From IMG/VR virus record IMGVR_UViG_3300010885_042660, positions 1-40,422 of that record: a DNA stretch of 40,422 nt, one strand, 5' to 3'. Under the pieces are notes generated by a model. That model made no database searches. It was given only the letters and a program-made list of their open reading frames with translations, and had not been told where the DNA came from. This document shows positions 33,419 through 40,422 of the stretch, piece after piece. The stretch comes from a virus. Position 1 is the stretch's first letter, and each line of letters begins with the position of its first letter. Position numbers and translations under genes: made by a program.

Positions 33419-36400
33419 TAAACTACTCCGCTACCAGGTGCAGTACGCAAATTGGTACTGGTCAATGCATCAATTACTTCAATGTTGTTGATTGTGGCAC
33501 CATTGACAAATATTTCATTTGGTGCTGAACGTATTTCATACAAGTCACCAAAACTCTTCTGACTGTTGAGTGGCACCAAGACCACTGAACTGATAATTGT
33601 TCCTAGTTCTCTATGCAGATAAGCCGCAAGCTCTGAGAAATAAAATGTATCTCCAAAGTTCCATTTGTCTATACTGAAGTAAGTGTTCATTGAGGCTACC
33701 ACACTGCTTTTGATTTCGCTGTTGCTGGCAGTAGATCCTTGCGCCGCAATTACTTTGATTGTGGCACGTAATTCTTGTGCGGCTTTTTCGCCGAACAAAG
33801 GTTTAAATATTACTGAATTCAAAATGATATTATCACTTAGCATTTTGTAATTTTCGAGACCTTGGTACTCAGTCGACAATTCATCAATGGTTGGCACATC
33901 TGGTTCTACCACTGTACCAGTGGTATCACGAATCCAATTTTGATAGGCAGTGTAGTAACTCAAAGTCACCACATACAGATCAATAATATTGGTTGTACCC
34001 GGATCAATACGTGAAGTGAGTGGGGCATTATGGCGGTACTGGAAGTACAAGCTCTGACGACCGGTTCTAGCAATCCATTCTGTGGAAACATCAATCAAGG
34101 TTCTCAATCCTGTCACGCCCAATGACAACTGATAAAAAGCGCCTTGATCGTAGGCATAAAATACCTGTCCAGGTGTCCAGGCACTTTTTTGCAATTCAAT
34201 TTCGTCGTATGTGCCGTAGTCACTGATAACTGTGTCCGACTCTACCAATAGGTAGCGTTGTAAATTATCAAAGTCCACAGTCTTTTGAAGGTACACATAT
34301 TTCTGTGTTGAGTTTGTGTTTGGTGCAACAATCTCATTGAAGAAGTCTGGATTATCTGGCACACCATCATTGTCTGAGTCGCGGTAGCCAACTAATACTT
34401 GGAAATCATCCACATAGCCATCGCTTTCTACTGGCTGACCAATAATGGTCATGTAGATATCGCCGGGCAGATGATCTGTGGAGTCAGGCTGGGTGTTGAC
34501 TGCCAACACATTGATAAAGTCCTTGATCACCGAACCTGTGCGACTGTCGTAAATTTGTCCATTGCTGTAGTAAAAGAAACGTGTTTGTAGCACTGATCCA
34601 AATGAATAGGCCAGGCCACGGAATGTAATGGTATAGTTTTGATTCTGTACCACAAATTGAACCAGCCAAGAAGCATCCAGATTGGTACCACTTGTGTTGC
34701 CGGCATACTGTTGGCTCCAGGTGCTATCTTGTGCCAAATTGGTACTGGAGATCAGGTACCATGAATAAGGAGTACCTGTGATGTCGCCGTTGTTGTCATA
34801 GCCCAGACCAAAGTTGCGATTCAACAGTATTTGTTCAGCAATGCTTTGTTGCAGGGTCAGTGGCAAGTCAACCATAAACAACGGAATAATAGTATCAACC
34901 AATGCACCTGTGGGCACAAAGTTATTGAGTGCAACTGGCCCTGCTCCTGAACTTAGGTTACCAAGACCGTTGTTGTATCCTGAACCCACAATGCTGATAG
35001 GGCTGGCCCAGATTTCCAATTTCTGATCTGCTGAACTAGGCATGCCTTGTTGCAGTTTGTTGTTTTTGTCAAAGTAGTAGCCTGTGGGAGGCACAAATTT
35101 GATTAGACTACCAACAGCCACATACTTGAATGCTGTGGTTGTGGTTGATCCCACTGGGATAGGTGAACCAGTGGGCCAGGCAGTTGAGTACACAAAATTT
35201 TTAAAGTATCCAGTGGTTTCGTTGGCCAAGGTGGTACTTTGAGTCCAGCTGGCTCCTGGTACCCATGTGGTATTGCCGTATGCAGGCAATGTGGTAGCAG
35301 ATACTCTGGGGAAATTCTCGTAGTAAAACTGACGCATTGTGGTCTTCCCAATTGCGGGTTGTACTTTGTTTGTTACCACATCTGCAATTTCATTGCGATT
35401 GGTCCAGGAGAATAAAATGGTAGGAAGTATATTTTCTTCCCACAATCCGCCATCGCTGCCAAAAATGTTTGTGCTGGAATATTTGCCAGTGTTGTCAACC
35501 AGGTCAAGATAACGACTGGTACCGATACTTGCACGGTTCAAGGCTTTGCTTTTGACAATTGAGTTGTATTGTGTGTATGGGAAGAGATTGTAGTCCTCGC
35601 CGTTGACCATACGATTTTGTGTGTAGTAACGTGCTGGCGCACGTTGCTTGATGGCATCAATGGTTTCACGTGCTTGGCTGTTCGAAACAGGTTGAGTGAT
35701 ACCGCAAGTGAATGTTAATGTTTCAAGGTTGCCCGAGCGACTGATATAACTGATCGGGATTTGCACCGCCTGCATCTCAGCAGGATTAATAATGTATTGC
35801 AAACCGTTCGATGCACGAACATAAGCACGGAATGTGCCCACTGGAATTTCTGAGAACACCCCGTCGCCAAATACCATGGTAATCTGGTCATTGGTTCTGC
35901 TGGTGACTGAATAAATGGGACGTAGGTCTGTGGCTATTTGTTCTGCGCCAGCTGAATAAATGTTTTCAGTATAGGTCCATTCGCGACTGATGTTGCCCAC
36001 GTTGTCTAGCTGGAACAACCAGCGGTCTTCGTTGTTGACACCTTCAATGTTGATGTTTACTGTGCGATTGCTGACTTTTTCAGCCAGGTTAAAATCTTGA
36101 TTCTGCAACACACCTTGTTTGAACATAAAGAAGTAACCAGTGTTGGCTGATTGAAATCCAAGACTATCATTACGGAACAGTATGTTGAACGGTTGATTGG
36201 CCTGTGGCGGCGGTTCATACAAATAAGTCTCGCCGACCGAAGTAGATGTCATGGCCTCAAATGGCATGTTTACTCCATCTACTGTGGCAGTATAAGGTAC
36301 CACAGGCAAGTATCCAGGAACCAAGTTGATGCCATATTCACTGGTGACCACTCCCAGGATCGTTTGTTTGTTGCCTGGACGACCGACTTTTTGTGTGTCT

Positions 36401-36894
36401 ACTAGACTGGCGTTGATAACTGCTGTGAATTGTTCTTGCCAGTCCGGGTTGGTAGCATCTGCCCAGTTGATTGTGTAGTTGGCTAGATTTACACCTTGAT
36501 AGTCAATGACGTTTTCTGTTGTGGTAACTGAAAATACCTTGAGTAGACCTTGTGCGGCAATGTTGCGTTTGGCTGTGTAACTGACCAAGTTGGCCAGACG
36601 AACCACACTGTCACGACGCTCGGCCGTATCCATGTAGTTTTCTCTGGTATTTAGATCTGTACGGAAAGCCAGTGCCTGCCCCATGAACGCAATAACGTCC
36701 AAGAGAGCAATGTATTCTGACGATTCAATGTAGTCATTGAATGTTTCTGGATAGTACAAGCGCAGGTAATCAACAAAACTTTTGCGCAGAGTTTCAAAGT
36801 CATAGCTTTGAAAATCAGCTTCGCGATAGGTTTGATAGATTTGTTTCCAATCCTGTACACCAAATATCGCCGTTTGTCTAGTTGTTTTTGCCAT
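33418..36894 (-). CDS. 6: Baseplate wedge protein, gp6-like, enlarged
   Basis: The first 120 residues carry the gp6 signature: YLRLYYPETFNDYIESSEYI, LLDVIAFMGQALAFRTDLNTREN and AERRDSVVRLANLVSYTAKR. FGDGVFSEIPVGTFRAYVR (about 343-361) is the baseplate J/gp6 core motif, and NRMVNGEDYNLFPYTQYN follows. In T4, gp6 dimers form the ring joining the baseplate wedges. This copy has 1158 residues against 660 in T4; the extra material is mainly in the C-terminal half and includes DSDNDGVPDNPDFF (near 838-851), a calcium-binding type 3 thrombospondin-like motif. A CATAAATA box lies 20 nt upstream and AGAGG serves as Shine-Dalgarno. It directly follows gp25 and abuts the giant gene. Confidence 0.9.
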   Translation of the reverse strand: MAKTTRQTAIFGVQDWKQIYQTYREADFQSYDFETLRKSFVDYLRLYYPETFNDYIESSEYIALLDVIAFMGQALAFRTDLNTRENYMDTAERRDSVVRLANLVSYTAKRNIAAQGLLKVFSVTTTENVIDYQGVNLANYTINWADATNPDWQEQFTAVINASLVDTQKVGRPGNKQTILGVVTSEYGINLVPGYLPVVPYTATVDGVNMPFEAMTSTSVGETYLYEPPPQANQPFNILFRNDSLGFQSANTGYFFMFKQGVLQNQDFNLAEKVSNRTVNINIEGVNNEDRWLFQLDNVGNISREWTYTENIYSAGAEQIATDLRPIYSVTSRTNDQITMVFGDGVFSEIPVGTFRAYVRASNGLQYIINPAEMQAVQIPISYISRSGNLETLTFTCGITQPVSNSQARETIDAIKQRAPARYYTQNRMVNGEDYNLFPYTQYNSIVKSKALNRASIGTSRYLDLVDNTGKYSSTNIFGSDGGLWEENILPTILFSWTNRNEIADVVTNKVQPAIGKTTMRQFYYENFPRVSATTLPAYGNTTWVPGASWTQSTTLANETTGYFKNFVYSTAWPTGSPIPVGSTTTTAFKYVAVGSLIKFVPPTGYYFDKNNKLQQGMPSSADQKLEIWASPISIVGSGYNNGLGNLSSGAGPVALNNFVPTGALVDTIIPLFMVDLPLTLQQSIAEQILLNRNFGLGYDNNGDITGTPYSWYLISSTNLAQDSTWSQQYAGNTSGTNLDASWLVQFVVQNQNYTITFRGLAYSFGSVLQTRFFYYSNGQIYDSRTGSVIKDFINVLAVNTQPDSTDHLPGDIYMTIIGQPVESDGYVDDFQVLVGYRDSDNDGVPDNPDFFNEIVAPNTNSTQKYVYLQKTVDFDNLQRYLLVESDTVISDYGTYDEIELQKSAWTPGQVFYAYDQGAFYQLSLGVTGLRTLIDVSTEWIARTGRQSLYFQYRHNAPLTSRIDPGTTNIIDLYVVTLSYYTAYQNWIRDTTGTVVEPDVPTIDELSTEYQGLENYKMLSDNIILNSVIFKPLFGEKAAQELRATIKVIAAQGSTASNSEIKSSVVASMNTYFSIDKWNFGDTFYFSELAAYLHRELGTIISSVVLVPLNSQKSFGDLYEIRSAPNEIFVNGATINNIEVIDALTSTNLRTAPGSGVV

Positions 36895-36914
36895 TATACT
36901 GAGCCTCTATTGTT

Positions 36915-36922
36915 TATTTATG
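36915..36922 (-). promoter_or_regulatory. Late promoter box CATAAATA before gp6-like gene
   Basis: CATAAATA on the minus strand, one base from the T4 late consensus and fitting the NATAAATA form described for T4-like cyanophages, lies 20 nt before the gp6-like ATG in the 48-nt gap after gp25. Confidence 0.55.
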
Positions 36923-36928
36923 GATGTT

Positions 36929-36944
36929 AAAAACTGCTCAGTTT
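36929..36944 (-). terminator. Weak hairpin with U-run after gp25
   Basis: AAACT-GAGC-AGTTT on the minus strand overlaps the gp25 stop codon and runs into UUUUU. The stem is only 5 bp and A/U-rich, so it is a weak terminator candidate; it sits just upstream of the late box for gp6. Confidence 0.3.
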
Positions 36945-37320
36945 ATACATAACTTGCTGAACGTTCTTGAAGATTAAAGAAAATACTCAGCCTTTCTGCA
37001 TCCGTGCTCGGTACCACCGCAAGTTCGATTTGAATCAATATGCCATTTTCTTGTGGGAATACTTGTGTATCACTGATATAGATGCGTGGATCGCCGCCGG
37101 CCACACGCTGAACTTCTGTTACTATGCTATTTTGTAAATCTTCCAATTGGTTCTCAAACAAGAAATCCCATAGCACAGTACCGTATGCAGGACGGCCGGG
37201 CAATTGGCCTTGACGTATATTGAATGCGTTTAAAAGGTCGCGTTTGATCAGTGCAAAGTCCGTGAGAGTGAACTTTTTGTATTGATTTTGAGTGTTGAAT
37301 CCAATGAATGTTTGTGCCAT
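36943..37320 (-). CDS. 25: Baseplate wedge protein gp25 (gpW/gp25 family)
   Basis: The 125-residue length and the pattern LTDFALIKRDLLNAFNIRQGQLPGRPAYGTVLWDFLFENQLEDL match the gp25/gpW family, followed by EVQRVAGGDPRIYISDTQV and a C-terminal strand GILIQIELAVV. In contractile tails this protein belongs to the wedge core, joined to gp6 and gp53, and is linked to sheath initiation. The family name 'lysozyme-like' does not imply activity. It lies between the Ala/Gly-rich protein and gp6, in the order seen in marine T4-like phages. No Shine-Dalgarno is present; the ATG is only 4 nt from a CATAAATA box. Confidence 0.93.
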   Translation of the reverse strand: MAQTFIGFNTQNQYKKFTLTDFALIKRDLLNAFNIRQGQLPGRPAYGTVLWDFLFENQLEDLQNSIVTEVQRVAGGDPRIYISDTQVFPQENGILIQIELAVVPSTDAERLSIFFNLQERSASYV

Positions 37321-37324
37321 ATGG

Positions 37325-37332
37325 TATTTATG
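37325..37332 (-). promoter_or_regulatory. CATAAATA box immediately before gp25
   Basis: An exact NATAAATA box in the 17-nt gap between the 538-residue gene and gp25. Only 4 nt separate it from the gp25 ATG, so a transcript started here would be leaderless or begin inside the gene. It may thus serve the downstream genes. Confidence 0.4.
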
Positions 37333-37337
37333 GGTGC

Positions 37338-38954
37338 TTATTCACCTGTTCCGCGTCCTTCAATTTTCTGACTCAACACATACAATCTTTCTTTCTGCGA
37401 CGCAGAGAAGGCAGCCCCGGCTTGAATTTTTTCGGTTATAGAGTTGATACTAAATTCAGATGCTCGGATTGTTTTTTGCCCTTCAGCATCTAAGTTATTG
37501 TAGATGTCAACCAGTTCTTTGGCCTTGGGAATACCATTGATGTTGTAATTGTTGCGTATTGCATCGCGTTCACTGTTGAGTGCGTCATACTGCGCCTGGG
37601 TAATAGTTTGTTGGTTCTCTAAGGCTGCAAATTTTGGATCTAACGCCTGTAGTTTCTGAATAGAAGGGTTCAACCAATCATTAAGAAAAATTGTGGCTTT
37701 GTTGATGTAATCTTGCGTTGATCCTGACGGGGCTTTGTTCACATAACTAGGTACAGGTATCTTGGAATCGCCTACCACTCGAGTGCTGGCCGCATCCAGT
37801 GTGGCACGATTCACTGTGTCTATTTTGGGCACAGGAATATCTTGCTGTTTGAATGCAGTGGGTATCTTGGTATTGACCAAGTTCACTGCAAATGCACCAT
37901 CACGCACAGCACTTGAGAAAGCCGCTTGTACTGCACCAGTTGCATCGCCTGGGATGGGTAGGCCTTTGGCAAATGCTTCGGCGTTGGGAAGATTTTTTGC
38001 CGCATTCAGGGCCATGCCGGCGATGCCTTGACTTGACAAATTCTGCACAGGGACACCTACTGCACCCAGTCCGGCCACACCCTTGGTCATGAGATCCTGT
38101 TGTATTTGACTTTGTTTTCCAGCGTTGCCCAGCAGATCACCCACACTCTTGATGCCATCTTTACCAGTCCAGGCTGCTGGACTTTTGACCACGTTTGAGA
38201 ATAAACTTGCACCTTTGGCTGCCAGGGCCGCTATGCCAGGCTTAACAAAACCTGCTGTTTCCAATTGTTTTAGATCAAAGCCAAAAGAGCCAAGTCCTTT
38301 GGTGTTACTGACAGCATCAGGTGCTTGCCCCACAAGATTTTTTGCTTGGGCCAGTACCCCATTAACTTCCGGTATACTCATGGGACCAATTGCACTCACT
38401 GCACCGCCTACACCAGCAGCGACTTTTGAAAAATCAGCAGTGTTGATAGGATTGGTTATGGGAAAACCAGAAATTGTTTTGTTGATGGTCTGCACCACTG
38501 ATACCGCTGTGCTTCCTTGTATCACCGCCGCACTGACCAGGGGGTTCCCAACATTTTTGGCACCCAGAATATTGGAAAGTGCTCCTGTTGCCGCTGACAC
38601 CGCTGGACCCACTGCCGCAGTCAATCCGGCAGCAGTGGCAGCCAAACTTCCACCACCGGCGCCGCCAGCGGCACCAAGTGCTGTGCTGATTGATCCTAAC
38701 GGGGCGACGCTTCCCACACTACCAAGAGCACCTGCAAGACTGCTTTGTGCTTGTTGTAATGCACCTTGCGCACTTGCAAGTCCATCGGCTGCTTGTGAGG
38801 CCGCACTGAGACTATCTCCAGGCTTGAAACCTACCAATGCGCCTGTGGAATCTTGTTTTTTAAAGATTGCTTCGGCTTGATGTCTTGTGAGTCCTTCGGG
38901 CCCTTTTATGCTAAATGGTTTTCCGTCGCTACTGGTAAATGTAAATTCAGCCAT
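37338..38954 (-). CDS. Ala/Gly-rich virion protein between hub gp5 and gp25, 538 aa
   Basis: Residues 1-35 (FTFTSSDGKPFSIKGPEG then TRHQAEAIFKKQ) form a short module that recurs at the start of many phage structural proteins, with the pattern DGxxxxxxGPxG...QAxxIFxxQ. Residues about 50-360 are strongly Ala/Gly/Val-rich with many predicted helices (AGGAGGG, AAKGASLF), and 400-538 form a charged helical region likely to be coiled coil (SIQKLQALDPKFAALENQQ, AQYDALNSERDAIRNN). No enzyme motif is visible. The position, 1 nt after gp5 and 17 nt before gp25, points to a tail-tip or baseplate component. The exact role is unknown. Confidence 0.8.
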   Translation of the reverse strand: MAEFTFTSSDGKPFSIKGPEGLTRHQAEAIFKKQDSTGALVGFKPGDSLSAASQAADGLASAQGALQQAQSSLAGALGSVGSVAPLGSISTALGAAGGAGGGSLAATAAGLTAAVGPAVSAATGALSNILGAKNVGNPLVSAAVIQGSTAVSVVQTINKTISGFPITNPINTADFSKVAAGVGGAVSAIGPMSIPEVNGVLAQAKNLVGQAPDAVSNTKGLGSFGFDLKQLETAGFVKPGIAALAAKGASLFSNVVKSPAAWTGKDGIKSVGDLLGNAGKQSQIQQDLMTKGVAGLGAVGVPVQNLSSQGIAGMALNAAKNLPNAEAFAKGLPIPGDATGAVQAAFSSAVRDGAFAVNLVNTKIPTAFKQQDIPVPKIDTVNRATLDAASTRVVGDSKIPVPSYVNKAPSGSTQDYINKATIFLNDWLNPSIQKLQALDPKFAALENQQTITQAQYDALNSERDAIRNNYNINGIPKAKELVDIYNNLDAEGQKTIRASEFSINSITEKIQAGAAFSASQKERLYVLSQKIEGRGTGE

Positions 38955-38955
38955 G

Positions 38956-40422
38956 TTATTTTGCCTGTATTTCTATGCTAGGTGGAACCGGCTCAGCACC
39001 CGGAGGTGGACTGGGTTTGCCTTCTTCGAATGCAATCTCAACATCCACACCTTTGTTGTGATAAGGATAAGGTTCGTGTGTGGGCGCACGGCTCACTGTG
39101 CTTTCAAGTCCTTCGGGCTTGACTATCCAACCACGGCTGGTATTCCATTCAGTATCATCCAACAAAGTTGTAGTCAAAGGTTGTGGATTGGTCACTGTGC
39201 CTGCGGCCGGACCGTTAAGATCAATTCCTCCTGCTTGTAAGACCAGTGCGGATCCTGCACCCCATGATCCTGATGCGCTGTTTAGTGTGAGTGTGCCGTC
39301 TGATTTGACTCCAATTGTGCTTTTGCTGTACAAAGTGATATCATCCTGTGCCTGTACACTCAAAAATGTATCAGTCTCCAACTGCATGTCTTCCTTGCTT
39401 TTCATCTTCAAGTAACGTCCAGCAAACATATTGATATCACGATCAGCATGCAGGTTGATATCACCCTTGGTGCGAATGTTTACACTGTTTGTGGCATACA
39501 CATCTACTGTGCCTTCTACCCCAAACTCAATCCAGGTTTGTCCATTGGCATGAATAATGTAGAAAAAGTTGCCAGTATCACTCATGGTAATTTGGTGGCC
39601 TTTTGAGGTGCGTAATCTCAACAGAGCATTGTTGCCTTGGGTATCGCCGTCGTCCATCACAAAACTATGACCGCCCACCCGCCCAATTACTTTGGCGTCT
39701 CCTGGTTTGATTTCACCGGCATTGAGTTTGGCATTGATATCATTGGGCTTCATGCCGCCTTGATAGATGGCTGTGCCCGGAGTGCTGATGCCAAACACAG
39801 CACTGGGAGTTTCGCGCTGGCTGCTGGAATTGATAGTGCCACGTTCATTATCGGTTATTAAACCTTGTTGTAGCAGGGCCTGGGCCACCACGCTCTGCAC
39901 AGGCTTGATGCCGTCAAAAAATCTTGGATCGTTAAACAGTTCATTATTGTTGATGTTGATTTCTGTGACTGGTAGTCGTGTGGCATTTTTAAAATAACTT
40001 TGCTGGTTTTGATTTTGAACTTCAGCTTGAGATGTCTCTACAGAACCAATGGCCGGAACCATGCGACCTGTACCTTGTTCCGGGGCAACACCAATGTAAT
40101 AGCCTTGTGATCGGTCACCATTCACAAAGATACAAATAACAGTGACTCCCACATCCGGTGGAGTAAACCACATGCCGTAACTGTTGGGCGTGCCAGGATA
40201 GCCTCCATTGTCCAGAGTTTGCCCGTTGGTTGTGGTTTTTGGAGTGTTGCCGTAGAAAGGTGGCATATAACTCACTGTGGTCCACTTGGCGTCATTTTCC
40301 ATGCCCGCTTCGCCACCATCAGCAAATGCTTCAATATACACACGCAATCGGCCGCTACGAGTTGGGTCCACGGTGCTCATGACCACACCAGTAAACGGAC
40401 CAAACTCCGAAGGTACGCCGCC
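38956..40422 (-). CDS. 5: Baseplate hub/spike protein gp5-like without lysozyme domain, 5' end cut by window
   Basis: The frame continues without a stop past the GTG at 40386 to the window edge, and the extra codons (VPSEFGPFTGVVMSTVDP) complete the start of a gp5-type OB-fold, so the true start lies outside. The OB-fold continues with GRLRVYIEAF, MWFTPPDVGVTVICIFVNGD and GYYIGV. After a linker, RVGGHSFVMDDGD, LLRLRTSKGHQITMSD and WIEFGVEGTVDVYATNSVNIRTKGDINLHADRDINMFAG lead into a triple-stranded beta-helix needle of short repeats. The C-terminus has RAPTHEPYPYHNKGV, a motif I recall from cyanophage gp5. T4 gp5 has a lysozyme domain between OB-fold and needle; none is seen here. Confidence 0.88.
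   Translation of the reverse strand, partial: GGVPSEFGPFTGVVMSTVDPTRSGRLRVYIEAFADGGEAGMENDAKWTTVSYMPPFYGNTPKTTTNGQTLDNGGYPGTPNSYGMWFTPPDVGVTVICIFVNGDRSQGYYIGVAPEQGTGRMVPAIGSVETSQAEVQNQNQQSYFKNATRLPVTEININNNELFNDPRFFDGIKPVQSVVAQALLQQGLITDNERGTINSSSQRETPSAVFGISTPGTAIYQGGMKPNDINAKLNAGEIKPGDAKVIGRVGGHSFVMDDGDTQGNNALLRLRTSKGHQITMSDTGNFFYIIHANGQTWIEFGVEGTVDVYATNSVNIRTKGDINLHADRDINMFAGRYLKMKSKEDMQLETDTFLSVQAQDDITLYSKSTIGVKSDGTLTLNSASGSWGAGSALVLQAGGIDLNGPAAGTVTNPQPLTTTLLDDTEWNTSRGWIVKPEGLESTVSRAPTHEPYPYHNKGVDVEIAFEEGKPSPPPGAEPVPPSIEIQAK

Noticed and set aside
38125-38880. 251-residue plus-strand frame opposite the Ala/Gly-rich virion protein
   Set aside because: It is the mirror of a GC-rich Ala/Gly coding stretch; composition is Pro/Ala/Leu-rich as expected from antisense, and all other genes are on the minus strand.
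1-40422. tRNA genes, integrase, attachment sites or insertion sequences
   Set aside because: No cloverleaf-like stretch, recombinase motif or terminal inverted repeat was seen in the short intergenic gaps; reading by eye could still miss a divergent tRNA.

Overview
The window looks like part of the late (virion) region of a T4-like contractile-tailed phage (class Caudoviricetes), most like the marine or freshwater T4-related phages of the cyanophage/pelagiphage type. Evidence: every gene I accept is on the minus strand and tightly packed, a gp5-gp25-gp6 baseplate block reads in T4-like order, ATAAATA late-promoter boxes precede virion genes, and I see no bacterial housekeeping genes. The host cannot be read from the sequence. 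Transcription runs from the right end to the left end.

Right part (40422 down to 15221) is the structural block. In order it holds: a gp5-like hub/spike gene cut by the window edge, an Ala/Gly-rich virion protein, gp25, an unusually large gp6-like wedge protein, and a giant 4885-residue structural protein. Then come a 49-residue ORF missed by size cut-offs, a 201-residue conserved protein whose N-terminus resembles that small ORF, a solenoid tail-fibre-like protein, and a small fibre-like protein. The giant protein carries a cupredoxin-like domain, seven FG-GAP-type blades, three CBM5/12-like modules and two copies of a short Gly/Thr-rich repeat. Two hairpins, the second followed by a U-tract, close this block at about 15177-15235.

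Left part (15160 down to 706) is a compact run of 16 genes, almost all overlapping the next by 4-29 nt, so probably one translationally coupled unit. It encodes a small conserved-looking protein, three GT-A-like glycosyltransferases (two are a paralogous pair), a GT10-like glycosyltransferase, five radical SAM enzymes with an N-terminal auxiliary-cluster (twitch) domain, a NodU/TobZ-type carbamoyltransferase, and six proteins I cannot assign. The last gene of the window, at the left edge (663 to 1, cut), is a LamG-like lectin fibre protein.

The modification island is therefore flanked on both sides by fibre-type genes. My reading, which is inference, is that it builds and decorates a glycan or modifies a protein side chain on the virion or host surface. 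The five-fold radical SAM array ending in a carbamoyltransferase is the most unusual system here. No tRNA, CRISPR, insertion sequence, integrase or attachment site was seen, and no gene-free stretch exceeds 300 bases; the longest are about 60 bases.
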